Assembly (NCBI GenBank): GCA_025331435.1
Contig: JAIWNI010000116.1
Span: 23,872-87,871, forward strand
From: Choanephora cucurbitarum
Lineage: Eukaryota; Mucoromycota; Mucoromycetes; Mucorales; Choanephoraceae
Direction of reading: 5' to 3'
Length of the DNA: 64,000 bases
This document shows positions 34,991-46,993 of the stretch, piece after piece. A program made the translations under genes and the position numbers. The notes under the pieces are model-generated. The model was not told the origin of the DNA. It searched no databases and was given only the letters and a program-made list of their open reading frames with translations. The stretch's first letter is position 1, and each line of letters starts with the position of its first letter.

Positions 34991-35241
34991 ATTATCTACG
35001 CACAAATGTTTCATCAGGACATACTGTTTGAAGCTTTCTGCTCTTATCATACAATCAGTCTTTTATAATGATTCTGGAAAAGGTTAAACTTCGATTCTTT
35101 AAGCCTTATTATCTGATCATAGACAGAGATGTGCTAATGTTCTGCTGTTGTGAATAAAAGCGTTATCATGCGATCGAGAACACAAACACGATTTACTCAA
35201 GAACCATCTCAATGGCCATCACTTATATGCTTCCAAAGTCA

Positions 35242-35404
35242 TACAGTAGTCGCTCGATGTATGAGTGCACCTAACATAAGAGTCCAATTCTTTAACTTGA
35301 AAATCGCTTCAAGCGCTAAAGGATCATTCAATTTAGGAGTATGCTTAGTATAAGAGTGTTTTTTTTTTCAAGAATATGAAGACTCTTAAATAAAGCGATT
35401 GTTG
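35242..35404. mobile_element. MITE copy 3 (diverged)
   Basis: The left end TACAGTAGTCGCTCGATGTA followed by TGAGTG matches the copy 1 terminus well. The right end GACTCTTAAATAAAGCGATT then GTTG is its imperfect inverse. The interior contains CTAACATAAGAGTCCAATTC and GTATAAGAGTG, shared with the other copies. Confidence 0.7.
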
Positions 35405-35748
35405 GAGTTTCATGTCCTTTATACAAAGCGCTTTGATTAACCTTTTTACTAAATTTCAGGATGCATGTTTTTCACACAAGAGATGGTAACATAAAAAGCT
35501 AACACAGCCCTTGTATATACTCGTAGATTAAGACAAAATCCCAACAGAGATAGCTTATGGCGCAAGGCGTAACGTCGTTGAACCTCAATGAACATCGCTA
35601 AGATGATAGGAAGCACACTGAGAACAATGACGCGTTGGCACATTAAAGGGTTGCTTTGCATCTTACTTTTCAAATGTTTATTCCTTTCTCTCTTTTTTCA
35701 CGTACACAAGTTATAAGTTGGGGCTATTGAAACCCGCAAGGTAGAAGT

Positions 35749-35853
35749 TATCATGATAATCCCTTTATTTGAAAACGAGAATACTCTTGATGTTTATTAC
35801 TCTTACATTAGATATACACCTATGCCAAACACGCTTGAATCGAGCAACTGCTA
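35749..35853. mobile_element. Possible MITE copy 4 (strongly decayed)
   Basis: The right side CACGCTTGAATCGAGCAACT then GCTAT resembles the family terminus with several changes. The left side contains CCTTTATTTGAAAACGAGAA, a weak inverse. The interior ATTACTCTTACATTAGATAT matches copies 2 and 3. Boundaries are uncertain. Confidence 0.4.
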
Positions 35854-36981
35854 TCTAACAAAGAGCGATGTGAAAACAAATATAGGCAAACTGGATTGAA
35901 AATGTAATCAGACATCAAAAGTCAACGAAGTTGTTTTCAGTTGACTACAAGATTGAAAGCTTATAAAGTTTGAAGATTTCCTTAATCGTTTCTGTAACCG
36001 GCAAGTTTGACAAAGATCTTGTGACACTGAAGAGCAACCGATGTGGTGCCAGAACCATTCTTTAGAAAACACTCAAGAGATAAAAAACAGATGGCTATCT
36101 AATATAGACATACGGTAAATATGCGGAATTGATATCATTGAGTTCAGGTTGCCAAAATATACTAAAATATAGGACTTTGCCGAGTGCGATGTCAGTGCGA
36201 TGTCAACACATCAAAAATATGACGAGCATTGATGCATGAAAAAAGAGGGAGGGGGCTACTTGTTTTTCCAAGTAAACAACTTTCATCATCAGTTTAGTAC
36301 TGATAGATACTCTTTGATGCAAACACAGCTATCAGTAAAAAAAACAAAAAAGCAAACATGATTCTTTAGGTTCAAATACTAGCTTTTCTTCATCGATATG
36401 CCATTTTTTTTGTAGCTAGTAGTAGTCAATTATGCTAATGCTGACTCAAAATAATCAGTAATACAAAGTTAGGATACAGTGTGCGGTAACTGCCAAACAC
36501 CGCTTTTATGTGTGTAACAAACAAGTCTTCAGCCAAGGGCATAGGCTTAGTTACACTTACACAAAGCCAAAAAAAGACAATTCACCTAATGCAGATGAAG
36601 TCCAATGGCAACTTGGTCTAAAAGCCATAAAAAAAAAGAAATTCTCCCTTATATCGCCCGAGAAAAAAAAACAAAAAGAAGATAAACTAACTAAAATAGC
36701 TTTTGTTGCAAAAGAAAAGAGACCGGTTTCCATTTAGTCTTACTATCAACGCCTAACACCAAGTCTGCACCAATCCCTGCAACTGGTTCTCACTGATGCT
36801 TATTATAGCAGATAAAATAAATCTTAAAATAGATTGTGATTTAAATGCAGACTTTGTAGATCAAGGGTCGTATACTTTATGGATATAAACATATGCTATT
36901 TGTTTTATTATACAAAGATGGGGAATTTAAATAAAAAAAATGAAGGAAAGTTATATGTTACTGCTACTCGATAGCTATCTT
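35854..36981. other. Intergenic region before the orphan gene at 37 kb
   Basis: About 1.1 kb of AT-rich sequence. An 11-bp direct repeat (AGTGCGATGTC) occurs twice in a row near 36183-36204. An open frame of 75 codons at 36510-36737 is Lys-rich and isolated and is not supported as a gene. Nothing else was recognised. Confidence 0.4.
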
Positions 36982-37404
36982 TTATGTACATCTGGTCTTC
37001 ACACCAACTGCTCTTAAAACGCTGGATTTCCAAGAACTGTAAGGTTTTACAAAATTTTGTCTAGAATAAGCCTGCTTGCTCTTTTCAAAAAATGCACAAT
37101 CATCGCCTTCTTGATCATAAGTATCTTCCTCTTGGTCATAGTCCTTTCTATCCACCAGATACGATTGATTGCTACCGAGATTGGATTTGTCCTTCACAAA
37201 TAGGTTTTTTCTTGAAAAGAAAGAGTTGTTTGGCTGTCTGTCTTCTTCCAATGAAGTATAGGAAGATGATCTTGAACGTCGAAAGCCATTTGTGTATTTG
37301 TTTCTGAATGAAGAGGAAGGCAGTAAGCTTGCTCGGTTGTAGTAAGATGTAGGTCTTGTGTCTTCTTCTGTAGCGTATAAAAGAGCTTCACTTTGTCTTG
37401 ACAT
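36982..37404 (-). CDS. Small hypothetical protein, Ser/Arg/Tyr-rich and probably disordered
   Basis: Single-exon frame of 140 residues with ATG at 37404 and TAA at 36984-36982. Composition is polar (Ser, Arg, Asn, Tyr, Asp), with an RRSRSSSYTSLEED segment resembling kinase sites and an acidic DYDQEEDTYDQEGDD stretch. The C-terminus ends KSSVLRAVGVKTRCT. No domain, signal peptide or transmembrane helix is seen. A poly-T/AT-rich leader precedes the ATG, and the region downstream is AT-rich as in other genes here. I do not recognise it. It could be a lineage-specific regulatory or membrane-associated protein; coding status is likely but rests only on frame length and composition. Confidence 0.6.
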   Translation of the reverse strand: MSRQSEALLYATEEDTRPTSYYNRASLLPSSSFRNKYTNGFRRSRSSSYTSLEEDRQPNNSFFSRKNLFVKDKSNLGSNQSYLVDRKDYDQEEDTYDQEGDDCAFFEKSKQAYSRQNFVKPYSSWKSSVLRAVGVKTRCT

Positions 37405-37816
37405 TGTTTGATTTAGAGTAAAGAAGAAAAGAACAACTCGGTCGATTTATTGCTTTCTTTTTATGATTGGAGAATTAAAGTTTTAAGATTCCCATTAATG
37501 GCGAAGATTAATTTAGCATTTTTTTTGTGTTCCGTTGAGCAATAAATGGGGGCTCCTCGTTTAATAATTTATCATATCTAGACAATAAAGTCAAATAAAT
37601 TTAATGTCGATTATTGGATCTACTCTGCATCCTTCTTTCATTTTCTTTCTGTTTTTTAATTTGGTTTAGCATGGTGCTAACATGGCATTCTAGAACGGCC
37701 AAAAAAGGAACTCGGAATTGTCTTACCTTTTCCTAAAATAAACGGAAATGCACTTGTTATCGTATATTGGCAATACAATATTTATTAATAGCTTATAAAT
37801 AAGAAGAAAACTTTGC
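37405..37816. other. Spacer between the orphan gene and the kinesin-3 gene
   Basis: About 410 nt containing the promoter of the minus-strand orphan and the 3' flank of the minus-strand kinesin gene. It is AT-rich with T runs; no motif is claimed. Confidence 0.4.
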
Positions 37817-40800
37817 TTATAATGTCAGGTTGTCTACAGGGAACTTTTGATCAATCATCTGTATCCAACTGATCATATCTTGACGAGTACCCGACTGTAA
37901 GGTATAGGCGTTGTTGTTGGTATAAAGTGCAAATACGTTCTCTCGCTACATAAGATGTTAGGTATATAGAAGTCAAAAAAGAAAACATTTCAATTACCTG
38001 AATCATTTGTTCAAGCGCTTCGTTATAATCAATACGGACAGAAGAAACATTGATTAAACCTTGCTCATCTGATTCTGTATCATCCGAATAAATATAGATG
38101 TATGGTCTGCGAATTACAAACCATCGTTTGACCCAAAGATCCTGAGATGCATCTTCTTGGTAAAGTAAAAACCCCTTTTTAGAGATATTTGCCCTGTTTC
38201 ATCATTGGGTTAGATAGGGGGTTACATAAACAATTGATTCTACTTACGGTTGTGCCACTAGTTCAACTTCTGCAATGAGTTTTGAGATCGACAGAGGCTC
38301 TTGTGTTAGGGGTCCATTGTTCTCAAGGAGAATAGGTGGGTCTTGACTAATGACGATTTCCTGATCTGTACCAAGTTTTAAAGTCCACAGATCAATGATC
38401 TTCTTCAAAAGAGCTTGCTTTTCATCAGTATCTGAAGCATCCTTTGTGACTGCAGTAGACAGAGAGGATATGGAGTTAGGGGATAAAAGGGTATCGTTTT
38501 CTGTTTGCTTCAACTCCAACACTTGTCGAGTGAAAGCGACTTGTAATTTGCGACTGATGGAATCCTGTATATGCCTGTAATCATTCACAAGCGATACACC
38601 ACGTGGGCGCCATGTACCAAGGAATTCTTCACCATGGACATACTTGGATGCAGTATTCAAACGCCATAACTGGCTCAGATTTCGGGTCATAGGCGGCTTC
38701 AAATGAACCAGAAAGACGCCGCTGTATTTACTAAGCTGTCTGCCATTGGAATACAGCAGCTTTCTGAAGCTACTGAACTTACTGCCACCAATGGACCTGT
38801 CTCTACCTTGAATCTGAAACGCAACATCCATATTGAAATGAATAGGCTTTTCACAGCTCTCGACAGCTACCTCCCATCGCAAGTTCAAGATGACGCGACT
38901 GTTGGCTTCCGTCAAACGATTCAAAAAGATACATTCATGCTGTGAACTATCCCATGCACCTTGTGCCGTCAGACGACTGGTGCCATCCGAATTGTAAAAC
39001 ACTTGTTGCTTAGAGAGAAGCTTAATTGGGATATTTTCTTGTGCGGGTGATTCCAGGATACGACCTTTGCCATCCAACAACCGAACATGACCCACAGAGG
39101 CCTTGGTGATCTTGGTCCATTGGAATTGACGTCCAGAGGTATGACAGAGTGTGAAGCAGAACCGACGCTGAAGACCTTGACGGATAGTGAAATAGCCTTT
39201 GTCCATGGGGCTCTTGGCCGTCAGTTGAACAGGCGTGTATTCGCCTGAAGGAGACAGCTCTCTCACTTCAATCCAGGCAACAATATCATGTCGTTCAGCC
39301 GCCAACAACTCCTCTTCGGATCGGCGTTCAATCGATGCGATTGTGATGTCACTACTGCTACCGGAGGACGACCTTAAAGAGGCATGGTCACTGGATGATT
39401 TTCGGTGACTCAAGAGTTCTGGTAAACGAGGTGGTTTTTCGCGTTGGTCGTCCCATCGCTCTTGCTGAATCAAGACGCGTGGTTGCGCTTGTCCAAACAC
39501 CTCAAAGGGAATATAACCATGCTTGAGCGTCTTGAGGACGGCCTCATTGACCGTGAGCGAGAGAGTCTGGCTATAGCCGAGTTGAACAGGATTGCTTTCA
39601 AAATAATTAGCAGGTTCAGTAGCAAATGTCTTTTCGGAAGGAGAATAAGAAGGAATGCCTCCAAAGGATGACAGTCTAAACTGAATGTGAACATCAGTAA
39701 ATTCTGATTCGTTAATACCACTAAATTCAATCAGCTTGATTTCAAACAACAGGTTCTGTCCAACTTGGAGAGTAGCATGTTCATCGTGTGTATGCTGCTG
39801 ATCTTCCTCCTCTTCATCATCGATATCTTCAACAAAACCATTGTTTTCAGGGAACACAAGCTGTGTATTATCCAGTAACGAAAGTCTTGAACTTTCATTC
39901 CGGATAGCTACCGAGCGAGCGATAGGAGAAATCAGCACTCGTAATTGACCTCTTGTCTGTCCTGTGCTACGACAGATAATTTCACAGCATGTTTCGTAGG
40001 CTTGCTGAGTAATCAGGTTACGAGCAGAGACCAAGGCAGCGCCAATAAACGTGTATTTTGGACAAGGATTTTCGAAAAACGGGTCTTCCCAATTGAAATG
40101 CTTTCGATAGAGTGGCTTGTCCATAAAATTATAAAGATTACGCATTTTATGCAGTCGCTGTTTCAGTTTTTCAAGTGACCAAATATAAATCACCTGGTTC
40201 TTTTTGTCAATGACACGCACACCTACGCAAGGTTTTGGTGTAGAAACCAACATCGTATCTTCATCTGTTTCGAACTGGTGCAACAGGGAAGTTGGCTCGT
40301 GATAGGAAAGTGGGTTAGAAAAAGGCTCGTCTTCGATCACAGTGAATTGGTACAGGATCTCTTTGTTGAGCTCTCGCGAAATGATATTGGCTTCCTTGAG
40401 CATGACTGCGTTGGTCAAGACCACTTCAGCCATATCCACTGTACGTAACTGTCGCCATTTGCCTAATACTTTTTCAATCAATGCAATCTGGTGAGGTGTA
40501 TAGGTAGGTAGTGCAAAGTCCGAATGCTGCTGTGAGTACTGACGTGACATGCGGTTGATTTTGGCTTCAAATAACCTTTTCTGATTATCTAGCTCCTTTT
40601 GTAATCGCTCTTTCTCTTGCTTTATCTTTTCCTCCAAAACTTCGGATTGAGCCACAGAAAGATCAGTACAGACACTCTCGAGGCCGTCTTCTACCATCGT
40701 CGCTGACGTTGAGTTTCGAAATGAGTCTCGTGTGGTGGATGAATCATCGTCATCATTGTTGTCTGCTCGGCTTTCGGATCGTGATCGTCGGGAGTTTCGA

Positions 40801-43198
40801 ATTTTGGCAATACCATCATACAACTTTTCCAATTCATCATCCTTAAACGCTTCGAAATTGTTATCAGCCGAATAATAAGCCAATACAGCTTCTCGACGAG
40901 CAAAGTTCCAGTCGATCACTTCAGAGCCCACTGTACTTTCGGTCGACGGTGAATCGGGTCGAGCGTCTTCGTCGTCTGCTGTAGAAGCTGCACCTTGCAT
41001 GCTATTCTCAATCGCTACTTTATGCAGATCTCTTTCCTTTCGCACTTCTTCAGGATTATTGAACCGGAAAATGTGGTAGTAGCCCAAGATAATACGATAC
41101 CCACTTTTAAGCTGATGGGGTTCTGTGATACGTCGACCATTGACCATGGTGAGCGATTCAGGATTAGGGAGTAAGGTGACGACTCCATTTTTGTTTTCAA
41201 AGACACAGTGTTCGTCTTGGATGTTGGAACCACTGAGTCGGATATCGGCTGGTACATCACTGTCCTGTCTGCCTAGTTTCGTCAAGCCAGGTTTGATCTG
41301 ATACATGAGACATTCAGACATGAGAGGATCTTCGTTCAGATTGACAATGAAGGGTATTGTTTTCGGGGTATAGACACCCATATCGTTCTTTTCGATGGTA
41401 ATGCCAAGTTCCTTGAGCGATTTTTCTCTTTCCAGATGGATTTCTTCTGTCTTCTTCAGTTTTTCTTCCCAACTTTCGTTCAGGTTGGCCAACAATTTCT
41501 CGGAACTCTGAAGTTGTTCGACAATCTCTTCTTTGGACATCTTCTTTTTCTTGCCTGTGCTATCTGTGATTTCGAATTCAGGTACCTTTTTCGAACTTGT
41601 AGATGCCGGTGTTAGGTTCCGTGGTAAGTTGGAGGTTGAATTGGAACCGGGTGACTTGTAAGCACTGGCTGCTGTCAACTGTTCAACTTCTTCTGGTGCA
41701 TACGTACGTAATCGATCACGAAGCAATTCCAGCTCATCTTTCAGATCACGAATTAGTTTGGCATTGGGATCTTCGTTCACAATGGCCTTGTTCTTAATCT
41801 TCTTGGCTTGATCTGCATATCGTAATGTACTAAGTGTTTCATCATAATCTGCTTGAGAAATAGCTGCAATCATGGCTGTTTTGGAATTACCACCGAGTGA
41901 ATCTTTCAATAACCAGGTAAGCACCTAAAATGGATTTAGTAAAAACAATCTCTCTCTCTTTCTTTGATTTGCACACACATACAGAATCTCGATAAGGAAT
42001 GAAAGCTTCTTTCTTTTTCCCTCGTTTTCCTTCCAATTGTGATTGTTCAGCTAGGCCAGCAATGACTTTACCCAGCGTAGTAAGAGATCTGTTGATATTA
42101 GCACCTTCTTTTAATCTGGCACCTGTAGCACCTGTACTGTTGGCTCTTTCACTACCAGCCAAATCGACTAAACTGTTGGATGAGAAAAAAAAATTCAGTA
42201 TAAACATAAACAAACTTTTTGCACTCTACGCATTTACCTAATTCTTGCGACTTTTTCGGTTTCTAGCTTGGTCAGATCATCCAATCGTTTTTGTGTTAAA
42301 AACAAGGTAAAGACAGCATGCGATCTTGAAGAAGTTTCATTCATGTTGGTAGCAGCCACTGTTCTTGCCTATTTCAATCCTTTTCTGGTTAATTCTATTG
42401 TCTGGCAATACAAAGATATCCTTGCTTTTTTACCTTATTGCCTTCATCCATCAAATGCTCAATATCATCAAAGGATGTCACTACCAATCGAGAAAGATCT
42501 TCAACATAGGGACCTAATGAAGGATGTTCACGCACTTTCAAGTTGCCTTTATTCTTAGGATTCAACAGATCGCGTACTTTTTCATTGTAGATTTCGATAT
42601 AGGATACTTCCACTCGATAAGTTAAATTCGGATCCGAGTTGGAGTTGATTCGATTAAACAGTTCTGAACAAGTACGAGGTGTGATACCTTTATCTTCACC
42701 ATACCCCATCTATGGAATGATGTCAGTACCTTTGCCTACATGAAACGTCTCTTATTACCATTGAATAAGATTTACCAGCACCCGTTTGACCATCTATTGT
42801 TGAAGTGGTAAGTACATCGACATCAAGAGTATCCTAATGATAATTACAAGCAAAAATACAGCAGTTATAACCATCAAACGCGTGATTGAGTAGTTCTTCA
42901 CCCAGATCGTTATAGACTGTCTGTTGATCGGCATAAGAAGGATGGTTTTTATCTACAGACCAATAGGATTTATCGAAAGTGAAGGCTTTGACATCTTCGG
43001 ATTCCTTGCCAGTTCGTTGATCAGGCGGTCTACTGATGATAGTCTGATTTCCTTCCATTCGGATCAACCCTACAGCTCCGCGGGCGATTTCTATAGAATG
43101 TCATGTCAGTATACGCTCTATGCATTATTATTCGTTAAACAACCTCTCGAGTTAAAAGGACGACATCGGACTACGACTTTGATATTGCCTCCACTCAT
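37817..43198 (-). CDS. Kinesin-3 motor (Unc-104/KIF1A type) with FHA and C-terminal PH domains
   Basis: Nine exons on the minus strand: 43198-43144, 43090-42848, 42793-42759, 42709-42434, 42368-42238, 42172-41983, 41924-38248, 38193-37998 and 37945-37817, giving 1643 residues. The N-terminal motor has [16 protein letters not shown], the P-loop [24 protein letters not shown] (switch I) and [16 protein letters not shown] (switch II). A neck and coiled coil follow, then an FHA domain ([17 protein letters not shown] ... [15 protein letters not shown]), KIF1-type central regions with further coiled coil, and a C-terminal PH domain ([20 protein letters not shown] ... MISWIQMID). This layout defines the plus-end vesicle and endosome motors of the Unc-104 group, which recruit membranes through PH-phosphoinositide binding. 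Exon 1 uses a GTTGTT donor. Length is normal for the family. Confidence 0.96.
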
Positions 43199-44942
43199 GT
43201 TAACTAGTATTCAGAAAAAAGAAGAGCATTTAGATATATAGTTGTATGTTCAACCAACTAATGTTTCTTACTTTCTAGACTAGTTACTGTTAGATGCCAA
43301 GATCGTAGGAGTTGAAAGTATGTCTTATCGTTTGTTGCACTGAGTCCTAGTGTTTATTTACAAAAGCTATGCTTTCTCTCAATAGTAAGGATAAGAAAGA
43401 AAATAACAATGTTGATATCTAGTGCAGAGTAAAACAAAGAAAAAAAAAGAAAATAGAGATATTTAAGACAAGCAACCGAAAGAAAGAGAGAGAAAAGGAG
43501 AAATGCCTATTTTTTTTTAATTTGGTAACGGCGGTAATTGAAACTAATTGGCAAAGTACCTGATTTTTTTTTGGAACACACTCCAAACAACCTGCCTTCT
43601 TGTTCGAGTAAGCGCATGACAAGCACTGTTATTTGCACTTAAAAGAGTACCTGGGCTTATATTCAGCCTTGAGATGAATTTGAGTCTGATTTGTTTGAGT
43701 TGTCTAACTTTTGAAAGCTGTGTTTGAATCTTTATAAGAAAAACATCAGGTATTTAATACAACGATACACATAACTGAGAAATTCTATAAGAGTATTAAA
43801 CAATGAAAAAATAACAATAATAAAAGAGAGAGAGAGCGAGATAGATAGACGCAATTTCAAAGAACCCAAACCTATGCTTTTGTTATTGGAAAGACAATGA
43901 GAGTGTCCCGATAGACAGTAGTTGTCATTTTTATTTTCAGGTACCTTGAAATTGGGTTCAACTATAAAAGAAAAAAAGAAAAGAAACAGAGTGTAGCATC
44001 CAATAAGAATACTCGAAAGAAGATACAATTTGTTTGTTTGTGGTCTTTTCCGATCAATACCTGTAGGCTTTTCTTGCTCTTCACTAAGGAGATGTTATTC
44101 ATATGGCTATTTAAGGAATAAGCTATCATACGAGCGTTTGTAGGACAAAATTCTTTTGGTTAGAGTCATATGACACTCCACATAGTTTGGTATCACTAGA
44201 CCTTTCATCGAACATTGAGTTTCAAAGCCAGCTAGTTTTGGTGCCTCAAAGAGATCAACATGATCTTGTTTGTATCAGAAATACTTGTAGGTGTTAAATC
44301 GTCTATTTAGATAAAGTCGGGAATCTCTGTTTTGACTGAGTGTACACATAGTCTTTTTTCTTCTTCCCTTTTTCTTTTTAAATTCATCTTTGTAATGTTA
44401 TTCACTGATCTTTATTCATGCCGCAATAACATATCAACCTCTTGATTGGACAGTCTATTTCTTTGATTTTTTAGTCTACCAGAAGCAAATAGACTATATC
44501 TTGCGACATGAGAAGATAAAGCATGAATAGTACCAGTGTTGAAAGATGATATGGGCTATCTTATTCAGAATAGCTAATCTACGGAAGTGGATTAACGTTT
44601 CGAATCGTCAGGACTACATTACACATAGATACGCATATATACATAATCGTTCATTTTTGTTTTTTTTTCTTTTACAAAAGATTAAACACCTGTTACAACT
44701 GCATCTAGGGAATTGACAGTTAGTTCATCAGCAATGGCTGAAAGTAATTCATAACTTTAAAACAAGTAAGCTGAAACACTTGCTCTATCTTGTTTCTTTT
44801 TTTTCTTTATTTCGCTATAAACAAACCATTCTGTACCACTTTGGGAGGGGGAAGGGATCTCATCCTTATGTATATATATAGAGTTTTAGGCTGTTGCCAT
44901 CCCCTTATTTCTTTTCTCTCTTTCTTTCTCTAATTATTGTAT
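43199..44942. other. Divergent intergenic region between kinesin-3 and calcineurin A
   Basis: About 1.7 kb separating divergent genes. AT-rich with CT/GA-rich tracts, including AGAGAGAGAGCGAGATAGAT near 43830. A TATATATATA run near 44870, about 70 nt upstream of the calcineurin ATG, is a plausible TATA element, followed by a long CT-rich leader. Open frames of 67-98 codons on the minus strand (43419-44028) are hydrophobic shadows of poly-purine tracts and are not called. Confidence 0.45.
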
Positions 44943-46948
44943 ATGTTGGCAGCAAAGGAACATTCGATTAAGCCCAAGGTAGATTTCAGTGTATTTGTCA
45001 CGCCTGATGGAACCACTGTCAGTACAAAAGAAAGAGTTATTCAAGGTAAAATAAATAAAAAAATAAGCTTAAAGACAATGTTTTTCTAATAAATGATTCC
45101 AGATGTTCCTGCTCCAGCTGTCCATTTACCTACAGACGAACAATTCTGGAGTAATGAAAAACCTGGCTATCCAAACATTCATTTCTTGAAAGAGCATTTC
45201 TATCGTGAGGGTAGACTGACAGAGAGTCAGGCACTTTATATTCTTGAAAAGGGGAAAGAAATCTTTCGATTAGAAGAAAACCTATTAGACATACCTGCTC
45301 CTGTTACAGGTAGTATTCCTGTTAGTTATATCTATTTCCTATTAAACTGTGTTTTAGTTTGTGGTGATATACATGGACAATATTATGATTTGATGAAGTT
45401 GTTTGAAGTTGGAGGGGATCCAAGTGATACGACCTACCTATTTCTCGGCGATTATGTAGACAGAGGGTATTTTTCTATAGAGGTAAGATTAGGGTGATGC
45501 TATAGCCTAGTTTGTTTATTCATCCTACATAGTGTGTACTGTACTTGTGGAGTCTAAAGATGTGGTATCCAAACACATTCTTTTTATTACGTGGGAATCA
45601 TGAATGCAGACACTTGACTACACATTTTACATTTCATCTTGAATGTAAGTAAACTGAACACATGAACAGCTAGAGAATTAACGAGTGATGGATTAGGCCG
45701 CCATAAATACACAGAACGTGTCTATGATGCCTGTATGGAATCGTTTTGCGCTTTACCGTTAGGTGCAGTCATGAACCGGCAATTCTTGTGTATTCATGGA
45801 GGACTCTCACCTGAGCTACATACACTAGCCGATCTCAATAAAGTAAGTCAATAGTGACGATGAATAACACCATCTAACTCAACTGAATAGATCGATCGTT
45901 TCCGTGAACCACCTACCCATGGCCTGATGTGTGATATATTATGGGCTGATCCTGCTGAAGAGTTTGGAGAAGAGACAACCACAGACTTGTTTTTAGATAA
46001 TCGTGTTAGAGGATGTTCTTATTTCTTTACGCAAGTATTCTTTGTGTTTGCACAGCTTTTACTAATCTCTCTATTAGGTATGCAGCCACTTGTGCATTTC
46101 TACAGAGAAACAATTTATTGTCAATCATTCGAGCTCATGAAGCACAAGATGCTGGGTAGAATAGGCTGAATGAAGACCATACAGATAGAGTACTGACTCC
46201 TTGCTCTCTCTTAGGTATCGAATGTATAGACGTAATGATACAACATCATTTCCAGCTGTCATGACCATCTTTTCTGCACCCAACTATCTGGATCTATACA
46301 ACAATAAGGCAGCCATTCTTAAATATGAAGACAATGTCATGAACATCAGACAGTTCAATGCAACACCTCACCCTTATTGGTTACCTCAATTCATGGATGT
46401 GGTTGAATGGAGTCTACCCTTTGTAGGAGAGAAAAGTAAAGTGAACTAGGATGATAGATAATAAGACTCATGTTTCCATATAGTCACCACCATGTTACTT
46501 GCTATTTTGAATATTTGCAGCAAAGAAGAGCTATTGGCAGATGAAGAAGAAGATAAAATCAACAAGGCAGCAACAGAAGAAGAAGCTGAACAACGCAAGA
46601 TGGTGATTCGAAACAAGATATTGGCAATTGGCAAGATTTCAAGAGTCTATTCGATCTTACGAGAGAACTCAGAGCGTATCACTGAGCTGAAATCATTATC
46701 CCCTACAGGTCGCCTGCCATTGGGTACATTAGCGTCAGGTGCAGAAGGTATCAAATCAGGTAAGGCCGATTGAGTCACAAGAATCAACATGTCATTGACC
46801 ATTTTGTACAGCCATTACTTCATTTGAAGAAGCGAAAAAGGCAGACATCGAAAACGAACGACTTCCACCCTCCAGTGAATTAAGAGATACACATAGAAAA
46901 GAAACGCAAATGAAGATAAGAAATGCCATGAAGGAGGATACTATGTAA
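44943..46948 (+). CDS. CNA1: Calcineurin catalytic subunit A (PP2B)
   Basis: Ten exons: 44943-45045, 45103-45309, 45358-45482, 45533-45644, 45697-45842, 45891-46030, 46078-46155, 46215-46435, 46484-46759 and 46812-46948, giving 514 residues. Metallophosphatase motifs are in order: [42 protein letters not shown] and [14 protein letters not shown]. The calcineurin-specific parts follow: the B-subunit-binding helix (LLAILNICS), the calmodulin-binding segment ([20 protein letters not shown]) and the autoinhibitory [19 protein letters not shown]. The enzyme is a Ca/calmodulin-activated Ser/Thr phosphatase; in Mucorales calcineurin controls the yeast-hypha switch and FK506 sensitivity. Intron 6 (46031-46077) starts with GC instead of GT (ACGCAAGT), a GC-AG intron. 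Convergent with the coiled-coil orphan. Confidence 0.97.
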
Positions 46949-46993
46949 CAATTTTATTTGCCAATAAAATATAAAAGGGGGGATATATGTTAT

